Made by a program: the position numbers and the translations under genes. Positions 8,635 through 18,753 of a stretch of 64,000 nt of DNA are shown here, piece after piece. Numbering within the stretch: position 1 is the first letter of the stretch; the number at the start of each line of letters is the position of its first letter. This DNA is from Marivirga tractuosa DSM 4126. Lineage in GTDB: Bacteria > Bacteroidota > Bacteroidia > Cytophagales > Cyclobacteriaceae. The notes beneath the pieces were generated by a model, which had not been told where the DNA came from, ran no database searches, and worked only from the letters and a program-made list of their open reading frames with translations. The stretch covers positions 3,131,001-3,195,000 of the forward strand of contig NC_014759.1 in NCBI RefSeq assembly GCF_000183425.1, in the 5' to 3' direction.

Positions 8635-9766
8635 TGTTCTTGTATTGCGTGGTTATAATAAATAATAGTACGAATGGAATATAAAGCAAATTAGTGAATA
8701 CGAATGACGTTATTGTATTTAAAAATAGAAATACTATAACTGCTAAGGCATTTAAGGTAAATTTATTTTTAATAATTAGCCAAACAAATGGCAAGTACCA
8801 CAAAGTTAATCCAATAATTCCAAATTGATAAATTCTCATTACAATTTCTGAATCAACATACTGTTTAAAATAATATATAGAGTATCCTCCAAACAATAGC
8901 TTTGGAAAATCTAAATTGAACAAATCGGTATACTTCATAAATCGGTGTGAAAAGCTGTGCGTGCTGCCAATTTCACCGTTTATAATTTTATCAATAGTAT
9001 ATTGAAAAAACTCTATATATTCATAAGCTACTAAACTTGCAATAACTAAAATAAAAGGGCTAACTGAAATAAAAATTAATTGGGACTTTGTAATGTACCT
9101 AGAGTGAAAAAATTTAGTTACTTCGTACAATAAACTTGCAATAAGTACCATTCTTGCTCCGGAAACTAAAATTATTAGATAAGTAATGACTTTCACATAA
9201 AATTTCTTTTCAACTCTAAAAATACTTTCCCCAACAATAAAAATTATAAAAGCAAGCTTTATTGGGTTTCCAATTATCCCAATGGGTCGCATCATTAAAT
9301 ATTTGTAGTGGAGCGAATCAGCTCCAGAAACAGAAATACTGAGCGATTTATACAGATTTTCGAATATCTGATTTGTACTTAAAACATCGAAATATTGAAA
9401 CATTACAGCTATGAAATTTATAAATAAAAAAATTTTAAGGTGTTTTATTAATAGCCTCCTATAGCTTTTAAAAAGATGATTAAGTGTATAAAAAGAAAAT
9501 AAAATATAGACAGGAATAAATAAAAAGAAAATATCCTTAAAGCCAAATAGCATATTGAAAACGATTACCAACAATTGATATAATAGAAAAGGTAACCAAA
9601 GGAGAAGAAAAATTATTTCTTCTTTTTTGACGTTTTTTGTAGACAGAAACAAAAGTGTTACCACTAAAATGGACATCAGGAAATCTAGCTTTAAAGGGAT
9701 TCCTGCTATTCTTAAAGTGTTAAAATAGAGAAGAACTAAAAGATAACCATTAAGAAATAGTTTCAT
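8609..9766 (-). CDS. Polytopic O-antigen polymerase-like protein (Wzy candidate)
   Basis: The 385-residue product has 10-11 hydrophobic helices and no soluble domain. A longer periplasmic loop lies near residues 255-300 (GEIGSTHSFSHRFMKYTDLF, then LLFGGYSIYYFKQY). Arg and His in this loop, and a following MRIYQFGIIGL helix, resemble Wzy repeat-unit polymerases, which are very diverse. With a Wzx-like flippase just upstream and a Wzy_C protein downstream, this is the better polymerase candidate and 5513-6691 the ligase, but the two could be exchanged. Confidence 0.7.
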   Translation of the reverse strand: MKLFLNGYLLVLLYFNTLRIAGIPLKLDFLMSILVVTLLFLSTKNVKKEEIIFLLLWLPFLLYQLLVIVFNMLFGFKDIFFLFIPVYILFSFYTLNHLFKSYRRLLIKHLKIFLFINFIAVMFQYFDVLSTNQIFENLYKSLSISVSGADSLHYKYLMMRPIGIIGNPIKLAFIIFIVGESIFRVEKKFYVKVITYLIILVSGARMVLIASLLYEVTKFFHSRYITKSQLIFISVSPFILVIASLVAYEYIEFFQYTIDKIINGEIGSTHSFSHRFMKYTDLFNLDFPKLLFGGYSIYYFKQYVDSEIVMRIYQFGIIGLTLWYLPFVWLIIKNKFTLNALAVIVFLFLNTITSFVFTNLLYIPFVLLFIITTQYKNNENSLYSF

Positions 9767-9772
9767 TTATAC

Positions 9773-10999
9773 TTACAGGTTTTGTAATTTTTTATTCGCA
9801 AAAAATAAATTAATAATACAAAGTACAATTTGTGCAAAAATCATATTAAACAAAATTGATTCGGGGGATTTAGCAAAAAAATATAGTACCATGAAAATTA
9901 AAATGAATGAAACATGTGAAATAAGAACTGCTCTAAAATCTCGAAATGCAATTAAAAAATGTTGAATGGGGAAAAACATAATAACAACTAGATAGAAAAG
10001 TGACAATAGTAAGAAGTACCTCTTCACTACCGCTATGTTGTTTATATCTACATCAATCATGTCTAATTTTAGTAAGTATGGCAAAAGAAAGTAAGTCGCT
10101 AAAAAACCGATAATATATAAAGTTAAAGTTTGTGATAAAACACTTTTATATAAAGAGAAATATTTCTTTCTTTCAGATTTTTCAGAAACTAAATTATTTA
10201 CTTTTGTTATAAATATGTTCATTATTGGTGCATTAGCAATTAAATTTAAAGCTGTAGCAAACTTTAATGAAAACGCATAGATCGAATATAAACCAGGTCT
10301 GCTTTCGAAAAACTGAACAATAATTATATCCTTCAGATTATATAAAATTGATCCAGATTTCAGAATAAATGATTTTTTCACTATCCCTTTTAAATATACA
10401 TCAGAAAGTGCGTATTTGTATTTAGAATGGTTTTTCCTTAGTAAAGAGAACTGAATGATTATTATAACAACTCCACTAAATAGAACTGAATAAGCTAGAA
10501 ATTCAATCTGCTTGAACATTACCATTACTAATATATTAATAGCATTAATAAAAATTTCAACTATAAACTGTGTAGAATAATATTTATTTAAATTGAGCGT
10601 AAAGTTATTGAAGATGATTATAGCTCTAATTGGGAAATAGAGGATATAAAAATTTAGAAACTGTATCACATGTTCTTGAAGACCAAAATGAAAGCCGTTC
10701 AAAACAGTCATATAGTAAATTGCAACTATTGGAATTGACAATCCAATATTCAGCTTCAATAATCTTCTATAAATAGCAGTGGACTTGGACGAGTTTTTTG
10801 TAAGATTTTTTACATAATAGGGTATAAAAGCGTCCCATGTTGTTTGAACCGCAATCACTAAGAAATTTAAAATAGTATGGGAAATGAAATATTTGTCACT
10901 TTCATTTGATAATCCGAAGTACTTAGATATAAATAGTATAAAAACAAAGCCGAGGGCTATGTTAATTAGTGAAAGAATGTTGTAAAATATTGATTTCAT
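9773..10999 (-). CDS. Wzx-type polysaccharide flippase (MOP superfamily)
   Basis: The 408-residue protein has about 12 helices in the MATE/Wzx arrangement. Early helices carry LSLINIALGFVFILFISKYFGLS..SDKYFIS and TTWDAFIPYYVK, typical of MOP-superfamily lipid-linked oligosaccharide flippases. It should turn the undecaprenyl-linked repeat unit to the periplasmic side of the inner membrane. It overlaps the upstream PaaK-like gene by 4 bp and is followed after 6 bp by the polymerase candidate. Confidence 0.85.
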   Translation of the reverse strand: MKSIFYNILSLINIALGFVFILFISKYFGLSNESDKYFISHTILNFLVIAVQTTWDAFIPYYVKNLTKNSSKSTAIYRRLLKLNIGLSIPIVAIYYMTVLNGFHFGLQEHVIQFLNFYILYFPIRAIIIFNNFTLNLNKYYSTQFIVEIFINAINILVMVMFKQIEFLAYSVLFSGVVIIIIQFSLLRKNHSKYKYALSDVYLKGIVKKSFILKSGSILYNLKDIIIVQFFESRPGLYSIYAFSLKFATALNLIANAPIMNIFITKVNNLVSEKSERKKYFSLYKSVLSQTLTLYIIGFLATYFLLPYLLKLDMIDVDINNIAVVKRYFLLLSLFYLVVIMFFPIQHFLIAFRDFRAVLISHVSFILIFMVLYFFAKSPESILFNMIFAQIVLCIINLFFANKKLQNL

Positions 11000-12351
11000 T
11001 TTACGTAGGATACCACTTGGGTTATTTTACCTCCTGATGAAGGTGGAATTCTGTCTACTTTTTCCCAATCTACATTAACGTTAGTTAGAGCATTTTCCAC
11101 TAGATTTTTCACTAATAAAAGGGAGTCTTCTTCGTTATTTTTTGTACTGCTAATTATATATTTTATAACTACCTTATCAAGTTGGTACTGGATAATTTGA
11201 TATTGAATCAAATTTGGACACTTTTTCATATAATTATGCCACAGATGAGAAGAAATCATTTTCCCATTGGGTAGTTTTATTGCGTCATTTGTCCTGCCTA
11301 ATAAGTTTGTGATTATCCCCCCGCTGATTCCGCAAGAACACTCAAAATCACACTTAATAACCCCCTTATCCCCATTTTTATACCTAATTAACGGCAAGGC
11401 TCTACTATAAAAATCTGTAATTATTAATTCTTCTGTTCCTTTTTCAGATTCTACTAAACAGTGACCATCTAAAATATGTAAATAATGATTTGAGTCACTC
11501 TGAACATGGCACTCATGTGCAATAGCAGAGGTTTCTGTCCCTCCGTATCTATTGTATACATGACAATTAAATGCTTTTTCTATTTGTTCTCTGTCATTAT
11601 CTTCAAGTTGCTCTGCTCCTGTAACAATGGACTTTAATTGATAGGAAAGGTTTATATTATTTGTTAGCATATGGTTAGCAAACAGGGTTAATGCACTAAC
11701 AAACCCTTCAATGACAGGGGGTCTTTTCGATTCAATTTCACTTAATATTTCATTCAGTCTTTGGCTATCTAAAGCCGATTCATTTGGTTTTGTGGGATCA
11801 TAAATAGATATTACATACTGACCGGAAAAGAAAAACTTTATTTTATCAAAGAAAGTTGGTTTTAAGTTTGCTCTCCATAGTCTCACCCATGCAGTTCCCG
11901 GCATATTGTAATACCAAGAGCCTAAATATTTTGACAATCCAAATCTCTCAGCAGCGCAGTTCCTATTTTTAATAACTTTAAATGGATTACCAGTTGATCC
12001 TGTTGTATAATCTATTACATTTTTTTTCTTTTTGAAAGGCTCACTAACTAATAAACTTTCTTCTTGCCTTTTTAAATCCTCCTTAGTTACAATAGGGAAG
12101 TTCTCTATATCATCTAGAGATTTAATATTTATATCTACCTTATTTTCATCCCATAATTTTTTGTAAAAATTATTATTGTCATAAGCGAATCTTATTATTT
12201 CTTTAAGCTTTGTTAACTGATCCTTTTTAACCCATTCTAAATCTTGGTATTGATTCTTCTTATATAATTTATAATATTTATACGATCTTCTTTTAGCTAT
12301 TTTTAAAGTAAATAACCTAATCAAATTGAATATTCTATTGTTCAAATTCAT
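10996..12351 (-). CDS. PaaK/CapK-like adenylate-forming enzyme in polysaccharide cluster
   Basis: This 451-residue protein belongs to the phenylacetate-CoA-ligase-like branch of the adenylate-forming (ANL) superfamily. Visible motifs are YTTGSTGNPF (phosphate-binding loop near residue 115), VTGAEQL near 243, the NRYGGTE adenine motif near 270, the domain hinge RYKNGDKG near 330 and SSGGKITQVVSY at the end, with the usual catalytic Lys. Family members activate a carboxylate as an acyl-AMP; CapK-type versions are common in capsule clusters without a proven substrate. A local uronic acid carboxyl is a possible substrate (see findings). It overlaps the ParB-like gene by 17 bp. Confidence 0.85.
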   Translation of the reverse strand: MNLNNRIFNLIRLFTLKIAKRRSYKYYKLYKKNQYQDLEWVKKDQLTKLKEIIRFAYDNNNFYKKLWDENKVDINIKSLDDIENFPIVTKEDLKRQEESLLVSEPFKKKKNVIDYTTGSTGNPFKVIKNRNCAAERFGLSKYLGSWYYNMPGTAWVRLWRANLKPTFFDKIKFFFSGQYVISIYDPTKPNESALDSQRLNEILSEIESKRPPVIEGFVSALTLFANHMLTNNINLSYQLKSIVTGAEQLEDNDREQIEKAFNCHVYNRYGGTETSAIAHECHVQSDSNHYLHILDGHCLVESEKGTEELIITDFYSRALPLIRYKNGDKGVIKCDFECSCGISGGIITNLLGRTNDAIKLPNGKMISSHLWHNYMKKCPNLIQYQIIQYQLDKVVIKYIISSTKNNEEDSLLLVKNLVENALTNVNVDWEKVDRIPPSSGGKITQVVSYVK

Positions 12352-12787
12352 TTTTGACGGAATATATCGTTGATAAAAGAATAATTGGATAGTAATTATT
12401 GTTGTGATCCTTTATATGATGAAATGAAGACTTAGGCTCTAATAAAGATCCACTTAAGCCTGCTTCAACAATTCTCTCTTTTGAAATTTTTTCGTCCGGG
12501 TCAACTACAATATACTTTGATGCATAATCTAAATAAGTCACAGGTACTTCACTAATTCCTAAACTTACCAAAGCATGATATCTATGATGACCGTCAATAA
12601 TAACATTTGTTTTATTGCAAACAAGTATGGACGGTAAAATAATATAAGGTTTTAAAGACTCTAGATAATTCTTTAGAGAAGAGAATCTAGATTCTACTAC
12701 TTTTTCGTGAGCCAGTACCAAATCTTTATCAATTACTGCAAAACCAGTTACTGGGTTCTTATCCAATTGGATTTGATAATTATCCAT
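12335..12787 (-). CDS. ParB/SerK-like domain protein (possible free serine kinase)
   Basis: This 150-residue protein is a single ParB-N/sulfiredoxin-like domain with the signature IIDGHHRYHAL at about residues 63-73. The DGHHR form is that of free-serine kinases (SerK, SbnI), where a ParB-like domain phosphorylates L-serine with ADP or ATP; chromosomal ParB has a different GERR form. There is no helix-turn-helix DNA-binding domain, which argues against partitioning. It lies between a PaaK-like ligase and a HAD phosphatase, next to a PLP enzyme, so making O-phosphoserine (or phosphothreonine) for that enzyme is a reasonable inference but unproven. Confidence 0.7.
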   Translation of the reverse strand: MDNYQIQLDKNPVTGFAVIDKDLVLAHEKVVESRFSSLKNYLESLKPYIILPSILVCNKTNVIIDGHHRYHALVSLGISEVPVTYLDYASKYIVVDPDEKISKERIVEAGLSGSLLEPKSSFHHIKDHNNNYYPIILLSTIYSVKNEFEQ

Positions 12788-12789
12788 TT

Positions 12790-13431
12790 TTATACTTTTA
12801 TATATTTAAAATTATTTTTTACCACCCAACTAGGAGTTAAAGTTTCTTTTCCCACTACTATTGGTTGATCAGACAACTGCAGTAGTGGTAAATCTGAAAT
12901 GTGATCAGTAACAAATACTAATTCTTCGATATCCACTAAATCAATTTTTTTCTTTAAGAGTAGGATTTTGTTTTTACCCATGCAGTCATCTCCAGCAATT
13001 TTTCCAGTACAGATGCCCTCTGAAAATGATATTTCGGTAGAAATTCTAAAATCAAAATTGAACTTTTCAGCAAAAAGCTTAATGTAGGGCATATAGCCAC
13101 CTGATATTATACCAATTTTATAATTATTCACTTTGTATTCTTTTGCAAGGCTTAGTATTTTATTGTTTATGTTTCTTAACAAAATATCATCTAAGTACTT
13201 TTGCGCATAGAACTCAATTTTTTGCTTCGAAACTCCTTTGATTTGAAAGAGCTTAAAACGTTTATTTGAATTACCTCGGAGTAAATGAAGTTTATGTAAT
13301 GTCTTTCGGAGTCCTTCAACAAAATTATAGGATTTATTCTGTTCCTGTTCAATGATGAAATCAACAAATAAGTCAGCAGTTTGCCGGGATATTAATGTTT
13401 CGCAGAAATCAAATATAGCTAATTTTGTCAT
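12790..13431 (-). CDS. HAD-superfamily phosphatase (SerB-like IB type) with DxCxT active site
   Basis: This 213-residue HAD hydrolase has the expected four motifs: motif I at residues 8-12 (FDFCETL), motif II in IGIISGGYMPYI, the motif III Lys in GKNKILLLKK, and motif IV TDHISDLPLL. It resembles SerB-type phosphatases with a helical cap. The second Asp of DxDxT, normally the general acid/base, is Cys10. It overlaps the upstream PLP enzyme by 4 bp, so it probably acts on that enzyme's phosphorylated product. The Cys substitution is discussed under findings. Confidence 0.85.
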   Translation of the reverse strand: MTKLAIFDFCETLISRQTADLFVDFIIEQEQNKSYNFVEGLRKTLHKLHLLRGNSNKRFKLFQIKGVSKQKIEFYAQKYLDDILLRNINNKILSLAKEYKVNNYKIGIISGGYMPYIKLFAEKFNFDFRISTEISFSEGICTGKIAGDDCMGKNKILLLKKKIDLVDIEELVFVTDHISDLPLLQLSDQPIVVGKETLTPSWVVKNNFKYIKV

Positions 13432-14600
13432 TTCAAAATCTCCTGAATTGCACTTATTATATATTGGTTTTCTGATTTAGTCCTTCCTCCTATTCTAATA
13501 AACTCTCCATTCAAACCAATTTTATCTTCGCAGTTTCTTGAGTATACTCCTTTTTCAATAAGTAATTTATTACAAAAATTCTCCGCTGTAGAGCCTTCGA
13601 TCAATTCCAGTAAAACAAAATTGGCCTTTGTAGGGTAAGCTTTGATACCTTTAATCTTTTTTAATTGATTATAAAATGATTGAAACTCTGTTATGTATTT
13701 CTTTCTTAATTTTTCATATTCTTTCCTAAATTCATCACGAGTGTATAATTCAAAAAAGTACTCAGAAAGGCCATTTGAATTCCATAAGAAGCCATTTTTG
13801 AGTAAATGGCTTACTTTGGGTTTTGAAGAAATCAGATATCCCGATCGAATGCCTGCAATTCCAAAATCTTTGGACATACTTTTCACTATAGATAGATTAG
13901 GAAACTCGTCAATTAAATTTGAAGCACTTTCTAATTGAAGCATTTCATCCTCATACGCAAAATGTATGAAACTTTCATCTAATATAATGTTTTTTACATG
14001 CTTAAGGGCTTTCAACAACTTTGTCAGATCTTTCTTCTTTAAATAAGATCCGTTTGGATTATTTGGATTGATTAAAATAACGTTATCAACATTATTATCA
14101 AATATAAATTTTATATAATCATCAACATCTAATTCAAAATTCTTGTTTGCGCTAAGTTGATAAAAACAAATATTGTCAGGATTTTTTAAAAATTCGTAGT
14201 ATGAAGAGAAAGTTGGAATTGGTAAGCTAGTTTTACCTTCCTGACAGAATTCATGCATTAAAGCCTGAATTATTTCTACTGCACCATTGCCTATAAATAA
14301 ATTCTCCTTATTCACACCCAGCTTCTTACTTAACTTCTCAGCGATAAAGACGTTTTGAGATGGGTAATATTCAACTAAATCTCTAAATTTGCCTGTTTCA
14401 ATAATTTCTCTTTGTAAGTATTCAATGAATAACTCTGTCGCATACGGATTTGATAAATAACAAGCATCCACTTTAAACTCTATATCAGGCAATAGATCTT
14501 GAAGTACAAAAATACTAGGAGAATGAGTTCCAGCTTCATTCTTTACTTTTCTGAATTTTTTCAGAATATCTTTTTCATTTTTAGTCAGTTCAATTGCCAT
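13428..14600 (-). CDS. HisC/CobD-like PLP-dependent aminotransferase or phospho-amino-acid decarboxylase
   Basis: This 390-residue fold-type I PLP enzyme is in the histidinol-phosphate aminotransferase branch. It shows [10 protein letters not shown] near 105, INPNNPNG at 177-184, the PLP-contacting Asp in LDESF near 208, the Schiff-base Lys in [15 protein letters not shown] (K244) and the phosphate/carboxylate Arg in FIRIGGRT near the end. The same fold includes CobD (threonine-phosphate decarboxylase) and the Campylobacter capsule enzyme Cj1436 (serine-phosphate decarboxylase). Placement beside a HAD phosphatase and a SerK-like protein favours a phospho-amino-acid substrate over histidine synthesis. 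It overlaps the downstream HAD gene and the upstream epimerase gene. Confidence 0.85.
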   Translation of the reverse strand: MAIELTKNEKDILKKFRKVKNEAGTHSPSIFVLQDLLPDIEFKVDACYLSNPYATELFIEYLQREIIETGKFRDLVEYYPSQNVFIAEKLSKKLGVNKENLFIGNGAVEIIQALMHEFCQEGKTSLPIPTFSSYYEFLKNPDNICFYQLSANKNFELDVDDYIKFIFDNNVDNVILINPNNPNGSYLKKKDLTKLLKALKHVKNIILDESFIHFAYEDEMLQLESASNLIDEFPNLSIVKSMSKDFGIAGIRSGYLISSKPKVSHLLKNGFLWNSNGLSEYFFELYTRDEFRKEYEKLRKKYITEFQSFYNQLKKIKGIKAYPTKANFVLLELIEGSTAENFCNKLLIEKGVYSRNCEDKIGLNGEFIRIGGRTKSENQYIISAIQEILK

Positions 14601-15648
14601 AATTATAAAAATTTAGGTACCATTCGATAAAATTTGCAACACCTTCTCTAATATTAGTTTTCGGTTTATAATCAAAATTCTTGGTCAAATCAGTTACATC
14701 TGCATAGGTGAATGGAACATCACCTGGTTGAATAGGCATCTTGTTCATTTTTGCATTCATCCCAAGTTTTTCTTCAATTGCTTCAATGAAGTCTAATAGC
14801 TTTATTGGTGAAGAATTACCTATATTATAAATATTATAAGGAGCCTTTGAAGAAGCTGGATCAGGACTATTCGAATTCCAATCTTCATTAGGTTTTGCAG
14901 GATTATCAATAGTTTTAACTATTCCTTTAACTATATCATTAATATACGTAAAATCACGAACCATATTTCCATAGTTAAAAACGTCAATCGGTTTCCCCTC
15001 TATTATTGCTTTAGTAAATATGAATAAAGCCATATCTGGTCTTCCCCATGGACCATAAACAGTAAAAAACCTTAACCCTGTAGTTGGCAAGCCAAACAGG
15101 TGACTATATGTATGTGCCATCAATTCATTACTTTTTTTAGATGCCGCGTACAAAGAGACAGGATGATCAACATTGTCGTGCACAGAAAAAGGCACTTTTG
15201 TGTTTGATCCATAGACTGAACTAGATGAGGCATAAACTAAATTTTTAACATTATTATGCCTGCAGGCTTCTAGGATATTAACAAAGCCCTCTATATTACT
15301 TTTAATATATGCCTTGGGGTTTGATAGACTATAACGTACACCTGCTTGTGCCGCAAGGTTTATCACAACATCAAATTTATGTTTATTAAAAAGATTTGAA
15401 AGATAAATATCGTTTTCTAAATTACTTTTTGTAAAGGTATAGTTTTGGTAGATAGAACTTTTTATTTCTTCTTCCTCTTTAATATCATTGGCATATATAC
15501 CTGACTGCTTTAGTCTACCATACTTGAGGTTTATATCATAATAATCATTAATAGAATCTAAACCAACTACCTCATCTCCTCGCTCTAATAAATAATTTGC
15601 TAAATGATAACCTATAAAGCCAGCAGATCCAGTTACTAATACTTTCAT
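14590..15648 (-). CDS. UDP-glucuronate 4-epimerase-like NAD-dependent epimerase
   Basis: This 352-residue extended SDR enzyme has [11 protein letters not shown] (NAD-binding, residues 6-16), LDSINDYYD, the ASSSSVYG stretch, the catalytic YAASKKSNE (YxxxK) and [33 protein letters not shown] and [10 protein letters not shown] together are typical of UDP-glucuronate 4-epimerases, which interconvert UDP-GlcA and UDP-GalA. The substrate would come from the UDP-glucose dehydrogenase just upstream, 11 bp away. Its 3' end overlaps the PLP enzyme gene. Confidence 0.92.
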   Translation of the reverse strand: MKVLVTGSAGFIGYHLANYLLERGDEVVGLDSINDYYDINLKYGRLKQSGIYANDIKEEEEIKSSIYQNYTFTKSNLENDIYLSNLFNKHKFDVVINLAAQAGVRYSLSNPKAYIKSNIEGFVNILEACRHNNVKNLVYASSSSVYGSNTKVPFSVHDNVDHPVSLYAASKKSNELMAHTYSHLFGLPTTGLRFFTVYGPWGRPDMALFIFTKAIIEGKPIDVFNYGNMVRDFTYINDIVKGIVKTIDNPAKPNEDWNSNSPDPASSKAPYNIYNIGNSSPIKLLDFIEAIEEKLGMNAKMNKMPIQPGDVPFTYADVTDLTKNFDYKPKTNIREGVANFIEWYLNFYNYGN

Positions 15649-15659
15649 ATAATTAATCT

Positions 15660-16958
15660 TTATCTTCCTATGCTGAAATAAGTGAAGCCTAATTCTTTCA
15701 TTTGCTCCACTTCATACAAATTTCTTCCGTCCAGAATCAAAGGCTCTTTCAGTTCCTTTTTCAATTCCTTGAAGTCAGGAGTCCTGAATACCGGCCATTC
15801 GGTCATAATCATTAGAGCATCTGCTCCCTTTAAAGCGTCATAAGGGTTTTCCGCATACTCTATTTTATCACCCAGCAGTCCTTTTACGTTTTCCATGGCT
15901 TCGGGATCGTAGGCCTGAACTTTTGCTCCGGCATTTAATAATGCTTCTATATTGTATAAAGCAGGAGCCTCCCTGATGTCATCGGTATTCGGTTTAAATG
16001 CCAATCCCCACATGGCAATTGTCTTGCCTTTCAAATCATTTTTGAAATAAACATCCAAGTTGTCCATCAAGCGGGTTTTCTGGGTAGTATTCACATTCAT
16101 AACCGCATTCAATATCTTGAAATCGTAATCCACATCTTTAGCTGATTTTGCCAGCGCCTGTACATCTTTTGGAAAACAACTTCCACCATATCCGATGCCA
16201 GCAAAGAGAAATCTCTTACCGATCCTGGTATCGGTTCCTATACCCTTTCTAACCATGTCCACATTGGCACCTAATTTTTCACAAAGATTTGCGATTTCGT
16301 TCATGAAGGTAATTTTAGTAGCTAAAAATGAGTTAGCCGCATACTTGGTTAGCTCCGCTGATTTTTCATCCATGAATATAATGGGGTTGCCCTGACGAAC
16401 CAGTGGTGCGTAAAGTCTCTCCATGATCTTGGTAGCTCTTGGAGACTGCGTTCCAATCACTACTCTGTCCGGCTTCATAAAATCATCTACCGCTACTCCT
16501 TCTCTCAAAAACTCAGGATTAGAGACTACATCAAAGTCAGCTTTAGCATTTTTGGCAATAGCAGCATGCACTTTATCGGCTGTACCCACCGGCACCGTGC
16601 TTTTATCTACTATCACTGCATAATTATCCAGAATATGACCTAAATCATCTGCTACTTTAAGTACAAATCGTAAATCCGCTGCGCCATCTCCACCAGGAGG
16701 TGTTGGAAGCGCTAGAAATATCACTTCAGCATCTTTAATTCCTCTCTTAAGATCCGTAGTAAAATCCAGTCTTTTTTGCTTTACGTTTCGTTCGAAGATA
16801 ACCTCCAGGCCTGGCTCGTAAATCGTTATATTTCCCGACTGTAATTTCTCTACTTTCGCTTCATCTATATCTACGCAAGTTACGTGGTTACCTGTTTCGG
16901 CAAAACATGTGCCCGATACCAATCCTACATAACCTGTACCTACTACTGCTATTTTCAT
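15660..16958 (-). CDS. ugd: UDP-glucose 6-dehydrogenase
   Basis: This 432-residue enzyme oxidises UDP-glucose to UDP-glucuronate using two NAD+. It has the [20 protein letters not shown]ossmann start, [10 protein letters not shown], the [23 protein letters not shown] substrate motif, the catalytic Cys in [13 protein letters not shown], and [22 protein letters not shown] is the UDP-glucose dehydrogenase form, unlike the [11 protein letters not shown] form of the next gene. It supplies the epimerase and probably the uronic acid of the polymer. Its codons look less A/T rich than those of the genes at 5.5-15 kb, as expected for a more conserved gene. Confidence 0.95.
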   Translation of the reverse strand: MKIAVVGTGYVGLVSGTCFAETGNHVTCVDIDEAKVEKLQSGNITIYEPGLEVIFERNVKQKRLDFTTDLKRGIKDAEVIFLALPTPPGGDGAADLRFVLKVADDLGHILDNYAVIVDKSTVPVGTADKVHAAIAKNAKADFDVVSNPEFLREGVAVDDFMKPDRVVIGTQSPRATKIMERLYAPLVRQGNPIIFMDEKSAELTKYAANSFLATKITFMNEIANLCEKLGANVDMVRKGIGTDTRIGKRFLFAGIGYGGSCFPKDVQALAKSAKDVDYDFKILNAVMNVNTTQKTRLMDNLDVYFKNDLKGKTIAMWGLAFKPNTDDIREAPALYNIEALLNAGAKVQAYDPEAMENVKGLLGDKIEYAENPYDALKGADALMIMTEWPVFRTPDFKELKKELKEPLILDGRNLYEVEQMKELGFTYFSIGR

Positions 16959-18209
16959 TTATAATCTTTTATCTGCTTTACCTCTCTCAAAAAATCCTTT
17001 AATGTCATAAGTGACTCCATTACTGTTTAAATGGTTGGATAAGTTGAAATCTTTAAATTCTTTATGCGAAACAGCCAATACGATGGCGTTATAATCTGAA
17101 CTTGGTTTGTCAATTAATTCAACCCCATACTCATGTTTCACTTCTTCTTTATCAGCCTGTGGATCGTAAGTTTCAACATCAATTCCATAAGACTGTAATT
17201 CCTTTATGACATCTATTACTTTACTGTTCCGAATATCGGGGCAATTTTCTTTGAAAGTAATACCCATTACTAAAGCTTTTGAGCCTTTAATGACCGAGCC
17301 TTTTTGTGCCATCAATTTTACTACAGAGCTGGCCACATGAGCACCCATGTTGTCATTGATTCTTCTCCCAGCTAAAATTACTTGTGGATGGTAACCTAAA
17401 GCCTCTGCTTTATGCGTTAAGTAATATGGATCAACTCCTATGCAATGTCCACCCACTAAGCCTGGTTTAAACGGTAAGAAATTCCATTTTGTGCCGGCTG
17501 CTTCTAATACATCGGCAGTATCTATGCCCATTTTATCGAAAATCAATGCTAATTCATTAACGAAAGCAATGTTTAAATCCCTTTGAGAGTTTTCTATCAC
17601 TTTTGCTGCTTCTGCAACTTTAATAGTGGCTGCTTTATGGGTGCCAGCGGTAATAATTTCTTTATATAATTGATCTACCTCTTCAGCAATTTCAGGAGTG
17701 CTTCCTGAAGTCACTTTTTTAATAGTCGGTAATCGGTGCTCTTTATCTCCCGGATTGATTCTTTCTGGTGAATAACCACAGAAAAAGTCCTGATTGAATT
17801 TTAATCCACTTTCTTTTTCCAAAATAGGGACACAATCATCTTCCGTACAACCCGGGTAAACCGTAGATTCATAAATAACAATATCTCCTTTTTTTAATGT
17901 CTTACCAACTGTGGCAGAAGCCATCTTTAAAGGAGTCAAATCCGGTTGCTTATATTCGTTGATAGGAGTAGGAACTGTTATAATATAATAGTCAGCCTCC
18001 TTAAGGTCTTCAATTTCAGCTGTATACTGAAGATGCTTAGCGCCTTTCAATTCATCACTGTCAACTTCTAATGTTCTATCGTAACCATCTTTAAGTTCTT
18101 GAACACGTTTTTTATTAATGTCGAAACCTAAGACTTCTCTGTATTTTCCGAATTCTGCTGCTAGAGGTAATCCCACATAGCCCAATCCAATTACTGCGAT
18201 TTTTTTCAT
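16959..18209 (-). CDS. UDP-N-acetylhexosamine (TviB/WbpA-type) nucleotide-sugar dehydrogenase
   Basis: I start this protein at the ATG at 18209 ([21 protein letters not shown]), 11 codons inside the longer open frame, because the Rossmann motif should begin near residue 5. The 416-residue enzyme has [27 protein letters not shown] and the catalytic [20 protein letters not shown], the form found in UDP-GlcNAc/UDP-GalNAc 6-dehydrogenases. It would make an acetamido-uronic acid donor for the same polymer. It is the first gene of the minus-strand operon running to 4447, separated from ugd by one base or less. Confidence 0.93.
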   Translation of the reverse strand: MKKIAVIGLGYVGLPLAAEFGKYREVLGFDINKKRVQELKDGYDRTLEVDSDELKGAKHLQYTAEIEDLKEADYYIITVPTPINEYKQPDLTPLKMASATVGKTLKKGDIVIYESTVYPGCTEDDCVPILEKESGLKFNQDFFCGYSPERINPGDKEHRLPTIKKVTSGSTPEIAEEVDQLYKEIITAGTHKAATIKVAEAAKVIENSQRDLNIAFVNELALIFDKMGIDTADVLEAAGTKWNFLPFKPGLVGGHCIGVDPYYLTHKAEALGYHPQVILAGRRINDNMGAHVASSVVKLMAQKGSVIKGSKALVMGITFKENCPDIRNSKVIDVIKELQSYGIDVETYDPQADKEEVKHEYGVELIDKPSSDYNAIVLAVSHKEFKDFNLSNHLNSNGVTYDIKGFFERGKADKRL

Positions 18210-18242
18210 ACTATAATCCAAATGAAATGCAAAATTAGTCAT

Positions 18243-18610
18243 TTTTGATTACTTAGGAAGTGAATGTGCTTTTAATATTAAATGTATTGGAAAAGTGTAA
18301 GTCAGATTGGAAAAGTGAAATGGGTTTTAACCACGGAGTTATGCCTTTTAACCACAGAGTTACTCCAAGGATTTCACTAAGAACGCAAAGGACAGCCGAA
18401 GGCTGAAAATTATCTCACGCCAAGACGCAATGCCGCAAAGTTTACGCCATGTTAAAAATAAGTTTAAATTCACACTCACAATTAATCAAGTTGGAAAGGA
18501 TTGATATTATAAAAAGTTAAAATTTTTAGTCTTTGTGAAAACTTAGCGGCTTTGCGTGAAAAATAAATCTCGCTTTAGCGGAAGTCTTAAATATTTTTGA
18601 AATATACTTT
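18243..18610. other. Intergenic region with degenerate dispersed repeats
   Basis: No gene was seen. Text of the 'ttaaccac.gagtta ... cgcaaaggacagccgaaggctg' type occurs twice around 18332-18440 and again near 18530-18580. It is related to fragments at 522-612 and 24400-24464. Confidence 0.5.
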
Positions 18611-18639
18611 TTTGAAATGGAATTTCCTTCTTACCTTTG
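18611..18639 (+). promoter_or_regulatory. Bacteroidota-type promoter for the tRNA-His region
   Basis: TTTG at 18611-18614 and TACCTTTG at 18632-18639 match the TTTG / TAnnTTTG pattern. The 17-bp spacer is slightly short. Transcription would begin just before the tRNA-His-like fragment at 18649. Confidence 0.55.
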
Positions 18640-18648
18640 TGAGCTCAA

Positions 18649-18665
18649 ATGGTGGTTGTAGTTCA
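18649..18665 (+). repeat. Partial copy of the tRNA-His 5' end
   Basis: The 17 bases ATGGTGGTTGTAGTTCA are identical to 18752-18768, the 5' end and D-arm start of the real tRNA-His 103 bp further on. The copy then diverges and cannot fold into a tRNA. Confidence 0.8.
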
Positions 18666-18753
18666 CTTGCACTGACGATTTACAATGTCAACACATGAAT
18701 CTACAAAATCATTTTCATCAAATCAACAGGGTTTGATATCAATGTAAATATAT

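Noticed and set aside
18649..18720. Possible second tRNA-His gene
   Set aside because: Only the first 17 bases match; no anticodon or T arm follows.
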